From the NCBI GenBank assembly GCA_902362805.1, contig CABIXY010000004.1, positions 496,001 through 560,000 of the forward strand: a stretch of 64,000 nt of DNA, written 5' to 3'. The position numbers and the translations under genes are program-made. The DNA comes from Eubacteriaceae bacterium (GTDB lineage: Bacteria > Bacillota > Clostridia > Peptostreptococcales > Anaerovoracaceae). Shown piece after piece: positions 7,931 to 16,660 of this stretch (within the stretch, counting starts at the first letter, position 1; the number at the start of each line of letters is the position of its first letter). The notes beneath the pieces are model-generated. The model worked only from the letters and a program-made list of their open reading frames with translations, made no database searches and was not told where the DNA came from.

Positions 7931-9108
7931 TCAGTTCATCAGCAGCACTTTTGCCGTAAACGTCCCGTCTTCCACAGTTAACTCCAACATTCCGTTGTAC
8001 TTCTCTGCTACTCGTTTTACATTCATCAAGCCGTAACCATGGAGTTCAGGATGTTTCTTGCTTGATTTTCTGATCTGGACCTCCTTATCACTTTTAATCG
8101 GATTCGCAACCCGTATTACGATGCTGTTTTGATCCTGAAATACGCTAAACTCTATCTTCTTAAAACCATTCTGACTGACATACTCAATGGCATTGTCCAA
8201 AAGATTGGAGACGACGATGGTCAAGTCATAATCACTCACGCTGCTCTCGCAATGTAACACACCCTCAAACTGAATCGTAATATCGAGGTCCTCTGCCATT
8301 TTTTTCTTATCCGCCAATATTGCATTGAATAAGCGATTCTCCGTATACTGCGCATCTTCATAGTTTTCGGATAATTCAAGCCCTATGGACTTGAGATAAT
8401 TTTTTATGCCGTCAATATCATTTTCCTCTGCAAAATAGTTAAGCGCATGCAAGTGTCGTTTCAGATCGTGATGAATCTTTCGAATTTCCTCATGACCTGC
8501 TTCCAGCTGCTCTATATATGATAGATATTGTTTCGCTCTTTCTGCGTTTATGCGCTGCTTTCTGCGTGATGAGTCGATAATCAAAATCCAGATACCAATC
8601 AAGACAACGACATCCGCACAGATTGACAAGAGCAGCGAGCTGACATAATCAATTCGGTTTTTCCCGTCTGTGATCCATATCAAAGTAAAGAGAAAAGAAA
8701 AGGTAATGACAGACAGTAAAAGTTTGCTCGTATTCGATATATATATTTCTGCTTTTATCTTACTCCTGATATAAACTGTCAAGACGACTAAAAGCAAAGA
8801 TAAAAATCTTCCAATTGTTCCGTAACTTATCTCCAATGGACCCTCAAAAGGTTCCACCCCGACAGTGTATTTGTATACCACTTCTCCTTCAAAAGCAATA
8901 CTGCCATCGCAATCTGTGTCAGTGTTCCCAATATGTACAGCTGCCCTTCCATGCCAAGGCACACCAGGACAGCAAATATTGCGGCGTATGCCCCCGCAAT
9001 CAGGATCAGTCTCTTTCTATTCCACTCCAATTTCTCAGCAAAGAGCACATAGAGCAGCAGAAAAAATCGCAGCGTATCCATCAGTTCGTTCAAAATCTCT
9101 ATCATCAC
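7931..9108 (-). pseudogene. GHKL sensor histidine kinase, frameshifted
   Basis: Peptide-receptor type kinase of the AgrC/ComD/PlnB kind, split by a frameshift. The N-terminal frame (9108-8827, MMIEILNELMDTLRFFLLLY onward) carries three membrane helices up to LLLKEKWYTN. The rest lies in another frame from about 8900 to 7931, with two more helices, the H-box EIRKIHHDLKRHLHALNYF, the N-box VVSNLLDNAIEY and a G-box HGYGLMNVKRVAEKYNG. The switch falls near 8830-8880; a small deletion may also be present because the membrane part is short. It overlaps the upstream regulator gene by 4 bases. Unless a sequencing error, the receptor is inactive. Confidence 0.75.
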
Positions 9109-9656
9109 TTCTCTCCAAACAAATCAGAAATCTGCCTCTCTTTATAGGACGCGTAGGCACTTTTAACAGCCTGCTTCCTCTCCTTTGACCGGGATATAGA
9201 AATGGCTGTCCCGTCTTTCATGATAAACTGATCAAAATTACCGATCACTTTGTCCACATATTCAAGATTCACAATATACGACCTCTGGCACCTGACAAAA
9301 TTCTTCTTTTCTCTGCACTTCTCTTCTGCCATATCAATGCCGCAGGCGATGACTTCTTCTATTCCGTCTGCGCTTACAATGCAGATTTGATGTCTTCTTG
9401 CTTCGATGTACGCCAGCTTGACTTCTGGATTTAGTCGCTCTATACATCGCTGAAAGATAGAAATCAGTCTCTGCGTTTCGTCCCCACTGCCTTTTGTGAC
9501 GAAGCCCATAACCCCTGCCGCCTCCCCCGAATCATATGTTCGCAGCTCGTACAGAATATCCATCTGCTGGCAAATCAGCTTGACTGCACGGGATATCCTA
9601 TTCCGATACCATTCATCATCGTCACAGACGCCGATCAAATATTTTCTACTCTCCAT
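9105..9656 (-). CDS. LytTR response regulator with most of the receiver domain deleted
   Basis: 183 residues. The N-terminus YLIGVCDDDEWYRNRI is the start of a receiver domain with its acidic pocket, but after YDSGEAAG the protein jumps to VMGFVTKGSG, the region of the receiver's conserved lysine. About 50-55 residues holding the phospho-acceptor Asp and Thr/Ser are missing, in frame. The C-terminal LytTR DNA-binding domain is intact (KNFVRCQRSYIVNLEYVDKV, DGTAISISRSK). It could bind DNA constitutively or be non-functional. Start at ATG 9656, 13 bases after the methyltransferase stop, so probably the same operon; the upstream extension to 9704 would overlap that gene. Confidence 0.8.
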   Translation of the reverse strand: MESRKYLIGVCDDDEWYRNRISRAVKLICQQMDILYELRTYDSGEAAGVMGFVTKGSGDETQRLISIFQRCIERLNPEVKLAYIEARRHQICIVSADGIEEVIACGIDMAEEKCREKKNFVRCQRSYIVNLEYVDKVIGNFDQFIMKDGTAISISRSKERKQAVKSAYASYKERQISDLFGEK

Positions 9657-9669
9657 CCTTACCAAAACC

Positions 9670-10341
9670 TCACTTCTCCACAACCAGGAAGAGGCTGGAC
9701 TCATCCACTTCTGTCACCTGGTACCTATATCCGGAAGCCCTGCCAATCTTGTCCATATCTTCCGGCGAGCAGGTGGTTGCTCGAAAGCCGTCTTTGCAGA
9801 CGATCACGCCGTCTTTTGTTTTTTCCATATCGAGTTCCCCCAGCAGTCCCTTTTCCGCCTGCTCCGCAAACCAGGCGAGCCGATGCTCCCAGAAGTTAGG
9901 ACTGTAACTGCTGAAAAAGGCTTTCCCACCTGGCCGCAGCAGTTCCAACACCTCTTTGATGTAGCTCATCGGCTCAATCTTCATGGCAGAAAGACCGTTT
10001 TGCAGACATAAAATCACATCAAAAGGCTCTTCAAAGGAAAGGCGGTGTGCATCCATGACGAGCAGCTGTGCGTTCTCCATCTCCTTTAAATATTCCCTGC
10101 CGAATTCCACATTCTCACGAGAGATGTCGATGCCGACAATGGACCCGCAAAACGGAGCCAGTTCTTTCATAATGCGTCCGTATCCAGCACCTAATTCCAA
10201 AATCCGCTCCGTCCCTTGCAGATGGTTTTTTACATAGGAGATTTCCGCTGCCAAATACTGCGCTACTCTCGGATACTTGCTTTGATAGACTCGATAGAGC
10301 TTTTGTGCGTTCAAACTTTGATCATAATAGTTATCTTTCAT
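9670..10341 (-). CDS. Class I SAM-dependent methyltransferase
   Basis: Cytoplasmic methyltransferase of 223 residues. Motif I RILELGAGYGRIM (about residues 46-58), motif II IVGIDISRENVEF, and motif IV FDVILCLQNGLS define a class I SAM fold; the substrate is not apparent. PGGKAFFSSYS gives the usual post-IV loop. It lies at the head of the regulator-kinase group and is separated from the LytTR gene by 13 bases. The upstream 460 bp holds a copy of the diverged intergenic repeat. Small-molecule methylation is the most general reading. Confidence 0.85.
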   Translation of the reverse strand: MKDNYYDQSLNAQKLYRVYQSKYPRVAQYLAAEISYVKNHLQGTERILELGAGYGRIMKELAPFCGSIVGIDISRENVEFGREYLKEMENAQLLVMDAHRLSFEEPFDVILCLQNGLSAMKIEPMSYIKEVLELLRPGGKAFFSSYSPNFWEHRLAWFAEQAEKGLLGELDMEKTKDGVIVCKDGFRATTCSPEDMDKIGRASGYRYQVTEVDESSLFLVVEK

Positions 10342-10434
10342 GGCAGACCTCCTGCTATCTAGTTAATAATATTTTATCTTGCCTTCATAACTTTGTCAAT
10401 TTTGGTGAATCAAATCTGTCGTCAATGAAAATCA

Positions 10435-10740
10435 ATATACCCCTGCCCGGTACACGCCTGTCAGAAAAACAAAATCTGCCTGATTTGTCCAATTTCAACC
10501 CTGATTCTGGCAGATTTCTCTGTTTTTCATGAATTTCTTTGGCACAAGATGCTTTTAGAAGCGCTAATCCATGGTATTTCGCCAAAAATCGAGCTAAAGA
10601 TTATATTTAATATACAAATTACATCGTATTATTAATTATTCTCCCCTGTTTTTTACCTTGTCTTTTACCAAGATACCCCCCTTCAAATTTTAATATCTGC
10701 CATAATTCCTTGTTTTTTTGGCTTTTCTGGCAGACCGCCC
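10435..10740. repeat. Diverged intergenic repeat, copy 2 (partner at 5690)
   Basis: Same block order as 5690-5985: ATACCCC, a hairpin with perfect 9-bp arms AAATCTGCC (10472-) and GGCAGATTT enclosing TGATTTGTCCAATTT, then CTTTGGCACAAGATG and TTCGCCAAA, ATACCCCCC, and ATCTGCC / GGCAGA as the second hairpin. This fills the 466-bp gap between copA and the methyltransferase; no gene is visible there. Confidence 0.65.
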
Positions 10741-10775
10741 TGCTCCCACATGCCCCCCTTTGCATATCACAAAAA

Positions 10776-10800
10776 AGCCCCCTGCAATCTGCAAGGGGCT
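10776..10800 (-). terminator. Terminator after copA
   Basis: Stem AGCCCC/GGGGCT extended by an inner TGCA pair, followed on the minus strand by TTTTTTG, directly after the copA stop. Confidence 0.85.
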
Positions 10801-10807
10801 GATTTAA

Positions 10808-13351
10808 CTATTTCACCAGTGTATAACCGGCGTCTTCGATGACGCTGGCAAAAGCGTCCATGGAAATTTCCCGCTCTGCGGTAACCGCCGCTATGCCAGA
10901 ATCCAAATTTACCTCTACTGCACTCACACCCTCCATAGCGCTCAGCGCATCGCCAACGTGTTTCTGGCAGTGGCCGCACATCATTCCCTGAATCATCAAT
11001 TCATACTTCATTTCTTCATTCCTCCTCGGTTCCTCGGCGCTTTCGCTTGTAACAATCATCTGCTCACGAGCCGCTTCCTGCGCCGGACTTCTCTTTACTT
11101 TAAATCTCTTTAAGCGCAGCGCGTTGAGCACTACGCATACACTTGACAAACTCATGGCCGCCGCACCAAACATCGGTGACAGCTTCAACTCGAACATCGG
11201 ATAGAGTACCCCTGCAGCCAGAGGAATCCCGATGGTATTATAAAAGAACGCCCAAAACAGGTTTTCTTTGATGTTCTTGATTACCGACTTTGACAGTCTC
11301 ACCGCAGTCACCGCGTCCAACAGATCATTTCTCATCAAAACTGCATCGGCGCTTTCGATGGCTACATCCGTACCCGCACCGATGGCGATGCCCACGTCGG
11401 CCTTAGCCAGAGCCGGCGCGTCGTTGATGCCGTCCCCGATCATGGCTACCTTGTGACCTTCCGCCTGCAAAGCGGCGATGTGCTTTTCCTTATCAGAAGG
11501 CAGCACTTCTGCGATGACCTTTGGAATGTGCAGACGCTTTCGAAGAGCCTCGGCAGTCCGCTTGTTGTCTCCTGTCAGCATGACCACGTCAATCTTCATA
11601 TCCGCAAAGGCCTCGATGGCTTCTCTGCTGCTGGCCTTTTCAACATCTGCCACAGCGATCACGCCGATGACCTTGTTTCCTTCAGCAAAGATTAAAGGCG
11701 TCTTCCCTTGATCCGCCAAGTCGTCCAAAGTCTTCTGAACAGAACCTGTGTCAATCCCGGCTTCGCCCATCAGAGCAGCGTTACCTGCCAAATATGCCTT
11801 GCCGCCGATAGAAGCCTTGATGCCTCGGCCAAAGACGGCCTCAAAGTTCTCCGCTTCTGCCGGACGTATGCCGTTGGTGCCCGCATGCTCCATAATGGCC
11901 TCAGCCAGAGGATGCTCGCTGCCGGATTCCAGTCCTGCGGCGATCTCAATCAGCTTTTTCTGGCCTATATCAAAATTGATCACGTCGGTTACTTTCGGTT
12001 TGCCTTCGGTGATGGTCCCTGTCTTATCCATGACCACCGTATCCACGCTATGAGCCGTTTCCAAGGCTTCGCCGGATTTGATCAAAATGCCGTTCTCGGC
12101 GCCTTTGCCGGTGCCTACCATGATGGCGACCGGTGTTGCAAGACCCAGGGCGCAAGGGCAGGAAATGACCAGTACAGAAATACCGATAGAGAGGGCGAAC
12201 TCGAATCCCGCGCCTGCGATGATCCAAATCACTGCTGCGACGATTGCGATACCGATGACAACAGGAACGAAAATCCCTGCAATCTTATCTGCCATCCTGG
12301 CGATAGGGGCTTTGCTGGCGCTGGCCTCATCTACCAGTCTGATAATCTGGCTGATGGTGGTATCTTCCCCCACCTTTTCGCACCTGACTTTGATGAAGCC
12401 GGTCTTGTTGATGGTGGCAGAAACCGCCTTATCTCCCGGTTGTTTTTCCACCGGAATGCTCTCGCCCGTGATTGCCGATTCGTCGATGCTGGTGGTACCG
12501 CTGATAATTTCTCCGTCGGCGGCGATGCTCTCGCCCGGCCTGACGACCAACACATCGCCTATCGTCAATTCGCCGGATGGTATTTCCATCTCGACGCCAT
12601 TTCGCTCCACATGAGCGGTTTTCGGTGCTAGATTCATCAGCTTCTCAATGGCCTGGCTGGTTTTCCCCTTAGACCGAGTCTCCAAATATTTGCCAACTGT
12701 AATCAGGGTCAGAATCATGGCGGCCGATTCAAAATAGATATCGCCTGCGTACCTATGCACCAGATCCATATTGCCAGTCTCATATCCTGTAGTCATTCTG
12801 AATATAGCAAAGACGCCGTAGACAATTGCCGCCGCAGATCCCATAGCAATCAGGGAATCCATATTGGGACTTCCGCGGAATAGGCTTGGAAAACCTTTCA
12901 GGAAGTATTTTTTGTTCAGCACTACGATGGGAATCAGAAAAACCACCTGCAGCAAAACCATGGTAAGAGGCTGATCCGGCATATGTTTACCAGTCAGCAT
13001 GTGTCCCATGGACACGTACATCAGAGGAACCAGGAGAACCACAGACCAAATCAGTCTGCGCTTCATCTGCTTCGCTTCGTCAAAAGCAGCCTTAGATGCT
13101 TCTTCAGATGCGTCATTTGATTTCTTTGCCGCAGCTTCCCCGCTATCTACAGAAGCCCCATACCCGGCTTTCTCTACAGCCTGTATAATTCTACCATCAT
13201 CTATTAAATTGTCGTCATATGTGACCTGCATCGTACCTGTGAGCAGATTTACACTGACCTCGTCCGTTCCTTCCAGCTTCGAAACTGTCTTTTCCACCCT
13301 GGAGGAGCAGGCCGAACAGGTCATTCCAGTCACCTTAAATTTTTCTTTCAT
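10808..13351 (-). CDS. copA: Copper-exporting P1B-type ATPase with an extra C-terminal metal-binding domain
   Basis: Membrane Cu(I) export pump, 847 residues. N-terminal HMA domain with MTCSACSSRVE; eight helices; the metal-binding SCPCALGLATP near residue 400; phosphorylation motif DKTGTITEG near 440; HP motif SEHPLAEAI; GDGINDAPAL hinge. After the last helices comes a linker and, from about residue 780, a second HMA domain (MIQGMMCGHCQKHV) that looks like a fused CopZ chaperone. Its own MKYELMIQGMM start is preceded by GAGGAATGAAG, so it might also be translated separately. It lies 2 bases after csoR in one operon, under CsoR control by copper. Ordinary in function; the C-terminal fusion is less common. 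Confidence 0.95.
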   Translation of the reverse strand: MKEKFKVTGMTCSACSSRVEKTVSKLEGTDEVSVNLLTGTMQVTYDDNLIDDGRIIQAVEKAGYGASVDSGEAAAKKSNDASEEASKAAFDEAKQMKRRLIWSVVLLVPLMYVSMGHMLTGKHMPDQPLTMVLLQVVFLIPIVVLNKKYFLKGFPSLFRGSPNMDSLIAMGSAAAIVYGVFAIFRMTTGYETGNMDLVHRYAGDIYFESAAMILTLITVGKYLETRSKGKTSQAIEKLMNLAPKTAHVERNGVEMEIPSGELTIGDVLVVRPGESIAADGEIISGTTSIDESAITGESIPVEKQPGDKAVSATINKTGFIKVRCEKVGEDTTISQIIRLVDEASASKAPIARMADKIAGIFVPVVIGIAIVAAVIWIIAGAGFEFALSIGISVLVISCPCALGLATPVAIMVGTGKGAENGILIKSGEALETAHSVDTVVMDKTGTITEGKPKVTDVINFDIGQKKLIEIAAGLESGSEHPLAEAIMEHAGTNGIRPAEAENFEAVFGRGIKASIGGKAYLAGNAALMGEAGIDTGSVQKTLDDLADQGKTPLIFAEGNKVIGVIAVADVEKASSREAIEAFADMKIDVVMLTGDNKRTAEALRKRLHIPKVIAEVLPSDKEKHIAALQAEGHKVAMIGDGINDAPALAKADVGIAIGAGTDVAIESADAVLMRNDLLDAVTAVRLSKSVIKNIKENLFWAFFYNTIGIPLAAGVLYPMFELKLSPMFGAAAMSLSSVCVVLNALRLKRFKVKRSPAQEAAREQMIVTSESAEEPRRNEEMKYELMIQGMMCGHCQKHVGDALSAMEGVSAVEVNLDSGIAAVTAEREISMDAFASVIEDAGYTLVK

Positions 13352-13353
13352 TT

Positions 13354-13662
13354 TTACCTCATTAACTTGTGCAGCGTACTACAAAGCTCGTCGACCATCT
13401 GGTCATTGCCGGCTTTGATATCATCAACTACACATGATTTAATATGCTCAGAAAGCAGCAGTTTATTAAAAGAATTTATGGCCGCGCTGATTGCAGACAC
13501 CTGATTGATGATGTCAATACAATATCGGTCTTCTTCTACCATCTTCTTTACGCCGCGTACCTGACCTTCGATCTTGTTCAATCTCGAAACCAAATCCTTA
13601 TATTCTTTTCCTTCTCTATGAGTCGTCTTTTCTGCACAAGCAGCACACTTTTCTTCTGCCAT
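13354..13662 (-). CDS. csoR: CsoR family copper-sensing repressor
   Basis: Small helical DNA-binding repressor of 102 residues. The Cu(I) ligands of the family are present: Cys in DRYCIDIINQV, and His and Cys in SEHIKSCVV. The fold signature LVSRLNKIEGQVRGVKKMVEED is intact. A short N-terminal extension carries two extra cysteines (CAACAEKTTH). It is the first gene of the csoR-copA operon; Cu(I) binding releases it from the operator in its own promoter. Confidence 0.95.
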   Translation of the reverse strand: MAEEKCAACAEKTTHREGKEYKDLVSRLNKIEGQVRGVKKMVEEDRYCIDIINQVSAISAAINSFNKLLLSEHIKSCVVDDIKAGNDQMVDELCSTLHKLMR

Positions 13663-13691
13663 ATGATCATCTCCTTTTCCTTAATGACTAT

Positions 13692-13720
13692 AGTATACCC
13701 CTGTTAGGTATATTTGTCAA
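13692..13720 (-). promoter_or_regulatory. csoR-copA promoter with embedded CsoR operator
   Basis: TTGACA (13715-13720) and TATACT (13692-13697) with a 17-bp spacer. The spacer region holds the imperfect palindrome TATACCTAACAGGGGTATA (13694-13712), matching the G-rich pseudo-palindrome of CsoR operators. Binding would block both promoter elements. Confidence 0.82.
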
Positions 13721-14000
13721 GGGTTAGATGCTTTTTTTATAATTTGATCTTCATGCGTCTGCTATGGTCATGTTTTACCCGTCATTTCATCAAAAAAGGG
13801 TAAAAACGCCTAAATATTTTGCTGCATAAAGAGCCGCAACGGCATTTGAGCAAAAAAGGCGACGAAGTTTCAACGGTTACAGCCTGTACAGCAGCGACAC
13901 TCCCTTTGCAGTCCTCAGATTTTTTAGGTGTTATCGCGCTTTTTTGTACCAATAGGGGTTAAAAGCGGTTTGCAGGTCGTTAGTTATATCATTGCAAATA
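13721..14000. other. Intergenic region without a recognisable gene
   Basis: AT-rich DNA between csoR and the thioesterase terminator. It contains a perfect 8-bp hairpin TTTTACCC / GGGTAAAA (13773-13780 with 13798-13805) and a short GCCG/CGGC hairpin, but no ORF with a ribosome site and no promoter I would defend. Confidence 0.5.
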
Positions 14001-14041
14001 AAAAACAGAGCCGAGTACCAGTGATTCTTAGTACGCGGCTC
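14001..14041 (-). terminator. Terminator after the first thioesterase gene
   Basis: Stem GAGCCG-C-GTAC / GTAC-T-CGGCTC (14031-14041 with 14008-14017) followed on the minus strand by TGTTTTTTATTT. Confidence 0.88.
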
Positions 14042-14102
14042 CTCTTGTTCTGCGTTATCTGCCGATTCTGTAAATCGTTTACTCCATTTCGTGTAGACTT
14101 TC

Positions 14103-14858
14103 TTATCGTTCTAACCTTTTCACGCCAATCTGGGCCTCGACGTTGATTTCACCTTCTACCTTTGATGCAAAACACCAGGTTTCTTCTGCCTCAGAATCCT
14201 CTGCCAGAGGCGCCTCCATTTTGCCCATATAAATCTCTACCTTGCCTCCCAGCGGCGCTTCCTTCATGAATCTGAGATTGACAGATGTCACCTCTTTGCT
14301 CCTGACATCGGGGATAAAGTTCCAGAGCATGTCCGGATAATGGGTGTTATTCATATGCAGATTCATGTCCACATCGCTGTAGAACACTTCTTTCTCTCCC
14401 GCTTTGACATAGTCAATTGTCTTTGGCAGGCGGAAACGATTTGGCAGGGAAAGGGACAGCGGCTCATCCGTATCATAATTTGAGATATCTACTTCAGAGG
14501 CTTTGCAGAGCTTGCCGGTCTGGTGATTGGTTACAGCCCAGACGCTGTAGGCTCTGGCGCAAACGCGGTTATCGCAAGTGATCTCGTAACAGCGGATAAA
14601 GGTAGCCCCCTTTTCCGGGCAGCGCCAAGTTGCCACTTCGATCTCGTCATACTGATGGATTTGTTCGTAAACCTCAATGGTGATTCTGGTGATGATAAAA
14701 GATTTGCCGGCAAAAAACAACTCGTAGTAGGACGGCTTCCGATCCCTCATCTGGTGGTTGGCCGTTTCCTGCATGTATCTGAGGACGAGAGACGGCTTCA
14801 TATTATTATTGACATCAACATCGTGACTGGTCACTTTGTACTTTTCTGTGTATCTCAT
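14103..14858 (-). CDS. Acyl-ACP thioesterase (FatA/FatB-like), first of two
   Basis: Cytoplasmic double-hotdog thioesterase (251 residues) that releases fatty acids from acyl-ACP. The first hotdog starts YTEKYKVTSHDVDVNNNMKP and continues to ATWRCPEKGATFIRCYEI; the second holds the catalytic region DVDMNLHMNNTHYPDML with the family's Asn-His pair. Start at ATG 14858 behind AAGAAGGG; an upstream MKKRKKGK extension lacks a ribosome site. Single-gene unit with its own terminator. Bacterial members are thought to adjust membrane fatty acid composition. A second, diverged copy is at 38625-39362. Confidence 0.88.
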   Translation of the reverse strand: MRYTEKYKVTSHDVDVNNNMKPSLVLRYMQETANHQMRDRKPSYYELFFAGKSFIITRITIEVYEQIHQYDEIEVATWRCPEKGATFIRCYEITCDNRVCARAYSVWAVTNHQTGKLCKASEVDISNYDTDEPLSLSLPNRFRLPKTIDYVKAGEKEVFYSDVDMNLHMNNTHYPDMLWNFIPDVRSKEVTSVNLRFMKEAPLGGKVEIYMGKMEAPLAEDSEAEETWCFASKVEGEINVEAQIGVKRLER

Positions 14859-14940
14859 CTTACCCTTCTTTCTTTTTTTCATTTCATATGATAATATTGT
14901 AACATAAATCTAAAAAATTTTGAATAAATATCATTGGGGT

Positions 14941-15906
14941 ATGAAAATGAAAAAGAAAAAAATAATCATCATTTCTGCCATCATTTTGGCATTTTTACTC
15001 GTTGCCTTTGGCTCCATGTCCTGGTTCATCGGCGAGCAGGTCTTTACTTCGTCCACCCAGCTGGTGACCAACCAAGAGACATCCGGCGTCAAGGAGAGTT
15101 TCTGGAAAACTTTCGGCATCGATTACGAAAAGTTCAAATCCACATACAAAATAGAAGGCATTTCGGTTCCATCTTCTGAAGGCGATCACGATATTCCCGG
15201 CGACTATATCTACGCCAAAGGCGCGGATACCAAAGACCGTGATACCGTCATCCTGATTCACGGACTGGGAGGCAACAGATACAGCAACTACCCAGTAGCC
15301 GCCTACTTCCTGGAGAAAGGCTATAATGTCATCACCTACGATCAGCGCAGTTCCGGGGAAAACAAGGCGAAATACACGACCTTCGGTTATCTGGAAAGCG
15401 ACGACGCAAAAGATCTGGTATATTACGCTTCCAACCTGACGACCGACAAAGCCATCGGTCTTTGGGGAACCTCCTTTGGCGGCGCAACAGCGGGCCATGC
15501 CATTTCTGACAAAGATATCGCGGCAAAGGTGAAATTTGCTGTCCTCGACTGCCCAGTCAGCAGCATGAAAGACATGGTGGCAGCGGAAATCGACAAGATG
15601 GATATTCCGCTTCCTACGGAATACATGACCTGGTGCGGCAGTGTGGTCAACAAATTCAAACTGGGGTTCTCTTATGGAGACGCTGACGTACCGTCCGCCG
15701 TAGCCGACACCGACGTACCGGTTCTCGTCATCAACAGCAAAGCGGACCAGCTGACGCCCTATTACATGGGGCGGGACATCTACAAAGCCATCGATTCAAA
15801 GGATAAAAAGATTCTCTCCGTAAAAGACAGCGACCACGCACAGGTCTGGCTGAACCATAGGGAGCTCTATCGCAAAACCATGGACGAATTTATCAGCCAA
15901 TATTGA
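14941..15906 (+). CDS. Membrane-anchored alpha/beta hydrolase
   Basis: 321 residues. An N-terminal helix (IIIISAIILAFLLVAFGSM) anchors it, with the hydrolase domain probably outside. The catalytic set is complete: oxyanion region VILIHGLGGNR, nucleophile elbow WGTSFGG with Ser, Asp in NSKADQLTPY and His in DSDHAQVW. The fold resembles the BAAT/YfhR-like 'secreted hydrolase' group, with unknown substrate. ATG 14941 starts MKMKKKKIII; the TTG at 14920 is an in-frame alternative with a poor ribosome site. Single gene, followed by a strong terminator. Confidence 0.85.
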   Translation: MKMKKKKIIIISAIILAFLLVAFGSMSWFIGEQVFTSSTQLVTNQETSGVKESFWKTFGIDYEKFKSTYKIEGISVPSSEGDHDIPGDYIYAKGADTKDRDTVILIHGLGGNRYSNYPVAAYFLEKGYNVITYDQRSSGENKAKYTTFGYLESDDAKDLVYYASNLTTDKAIGLWGTSFGGATAGHAISDKDIAAKVKFAVLDCPVSSMKDMVAAEIDKMDIPLPTEYMTWCGSVVNKFKLGFSYGDADVPSAVADTDVPVLVINSKADQLTPYYMGRDIYKAIDSKDKKILSVKDSDHAQVWLNHRELYRKTMDEFISQY

Positions 15907-15916
15907 CTCTTGACCG

Positions 15917-15961
15917 GACAAAGAACGTACCTTACGAAGCGTCGCCCCTTGCGGGCGACAT
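15917..15961 (+). repeat. 45-bp hairpin repeat (inverted copy at 29620)
   Basis: CAAAGAACGTACCTTACGAAG followed by GTCGCCCCTTGCGGGCGACAT. The second half is a GTCGCCC / GGGCGAC hairpin. The reverse complement recurs at 29620-29664 with a few changes. It lies just after the hydrolase stop. Confidence 0.75.
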
Positions 15962-16001
15962 GAGTGCATAGGAGCGACGCTCTGTTATGCACTCGTTTTT
16001 T
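15962..16001 (+). terminator. Terminator after the hydrolase gene
   Basis: Perfect 9-bp stem GAGTGCATA / TATGCACTC (15962-15970 with 15986-15994) followed by GTTTTTTAT. Confidence 0.9.
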
Positions 16002-16007
16002 ATAACA

Positions 16008-16268
16008 TTATTTTTGATAATGGTACCTGCAGGAGAGGATAATGATGGATCCGTCATCAATTTTATAAACCAATCGGTTTTGTTCATCGATGCGCCGGCT
16101 CCAAAATCCACTCAGATTTCCTGTGAGAGGTTCTGGTTTGCCAATTCCTCTGTTTCCATTGCGAGAAACGTCCTCAAATAATTGATTTATTTTTTTCAGA
16201 GTTTTTCGATCCTCTGTTTGCCAGTAAACATAGTCCAGCCAGGCATTGTCTGTAAATAATTTATTCAT
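16008..16268 (-). CDS. yoeB: YoeB-type mRNA endonuclease toxin
   Basis: 86-residue RelE-superfamily toxin that cuts mRNA on the ribosome. The family core is intact: WLDYVYWQTEDRKTLKKIN at the N-terminus, GNGNRGIGKPEPLTGNL loop, FWSRRIDEQNRLVYKI with the conserved Arg and Glu, and the C-terminal SCRYHY with the catalytic His. It overlaps the antitoxin gene by 8 bases, as usual for this pair. Length is normal, so the toxin is predicted active. Confidence 0.93.
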   Translation of the reverse strand: MNKLFTDNAWLDYVYWQTEDRKTLKKINQLFEDVSRNGNRGIGKPEPLTGNLSGFWSRRIDEQNRLVYKIDDGSIIILSCRYHYQK

Positions 16269-16524
16269 CTTTTGTCTCTAAAATTTCATGAAGTTTTACA
16301 TTGCCATTTTCGAACTGACGCTTAGATTCCATAAGCCAGTCATAATTAGCCTTGTTTCCCATCAAATGCATGTTTTCAAGCATATTATTATAGGCTTCCT
16401 CTGATATCATGACAACATTTTTGTTATTCTTACGTGTAATAATAACCGGTTCATAATCCTCTGTCACTTTATCCATGTAACATTTCAAATTATCACGAAC
16501 CTGTGAATAATTCGTTGCAATCAT
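16261..16524 (-). CDS. yefM: YefM-type antitoxin
   Basis: 87-residue Phd/YefM antitoxin. MIATNYSQVRDNLKCYMDKV and EPVIITRKNNKNVVMISEEAYNN-type residues form the DNA-binding N-terminal domain; the C-terminal tail (ESKRQFENGNVKLHEI) wraps the toxin. ATG at 16524 follows AAAGGAGGAG, so the longer frame to 16599 is rejected. It represses its own operon with YoeB as corepressor. Confidence 0.93.
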   Translation of the reverse strand: MIATNYSQVRDNLKCYMDKVTEDYEPVIITRKNNKNVVMISEEAYNNMLENMHLMGNKANYDWLMESKRQFENGNVKLHEILETKDE

Positions 16525-16556
16525 AATAGACTCCTCCTTTATTATATTCATTATAT

Positions 16557-16574
16557 CGTACAATATTTTGTACG
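16557..16574 (-). promoter_or_regulatory. Likely YefM operator
   Basis: Inverted repeat CGTAC-N8-GTACG lies 33 bp upstream of yefM. Its GTAC cores fit the TGTAC-type boxes bound by YefM family repressors. Confidence 0.6.
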
Positions 16575-16660
16575 TCAAGTTCAAGATAGTCAAATTCAAA
16601 AGCGGCAGCTAAATCCTTCTCCTGGATTTTTAGCCGCCGCAATTTATTTTCTTTTCAGTC

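Noticed and set aside
8815..9188. Two overlapping + strand frames of about 110 codons
   Set aside because: They are antisense to the kinase and regulator genes and lack ribosome sites.
10539..10556. Second sigma-54 promoter (TTGGCACAAGATGCT)
   Set aside because: The GG and GC elements are 10 rather than 12 bases apart and no gene follows.
11708..12631. A 307-codon open frame on the + strand
   Set aside because: It is fully antisense to copA, has no ribosome site, and its translation is low-complexity His/Asp/Cys-rich text typical of an antisense frame of a GC-rich coding gene.
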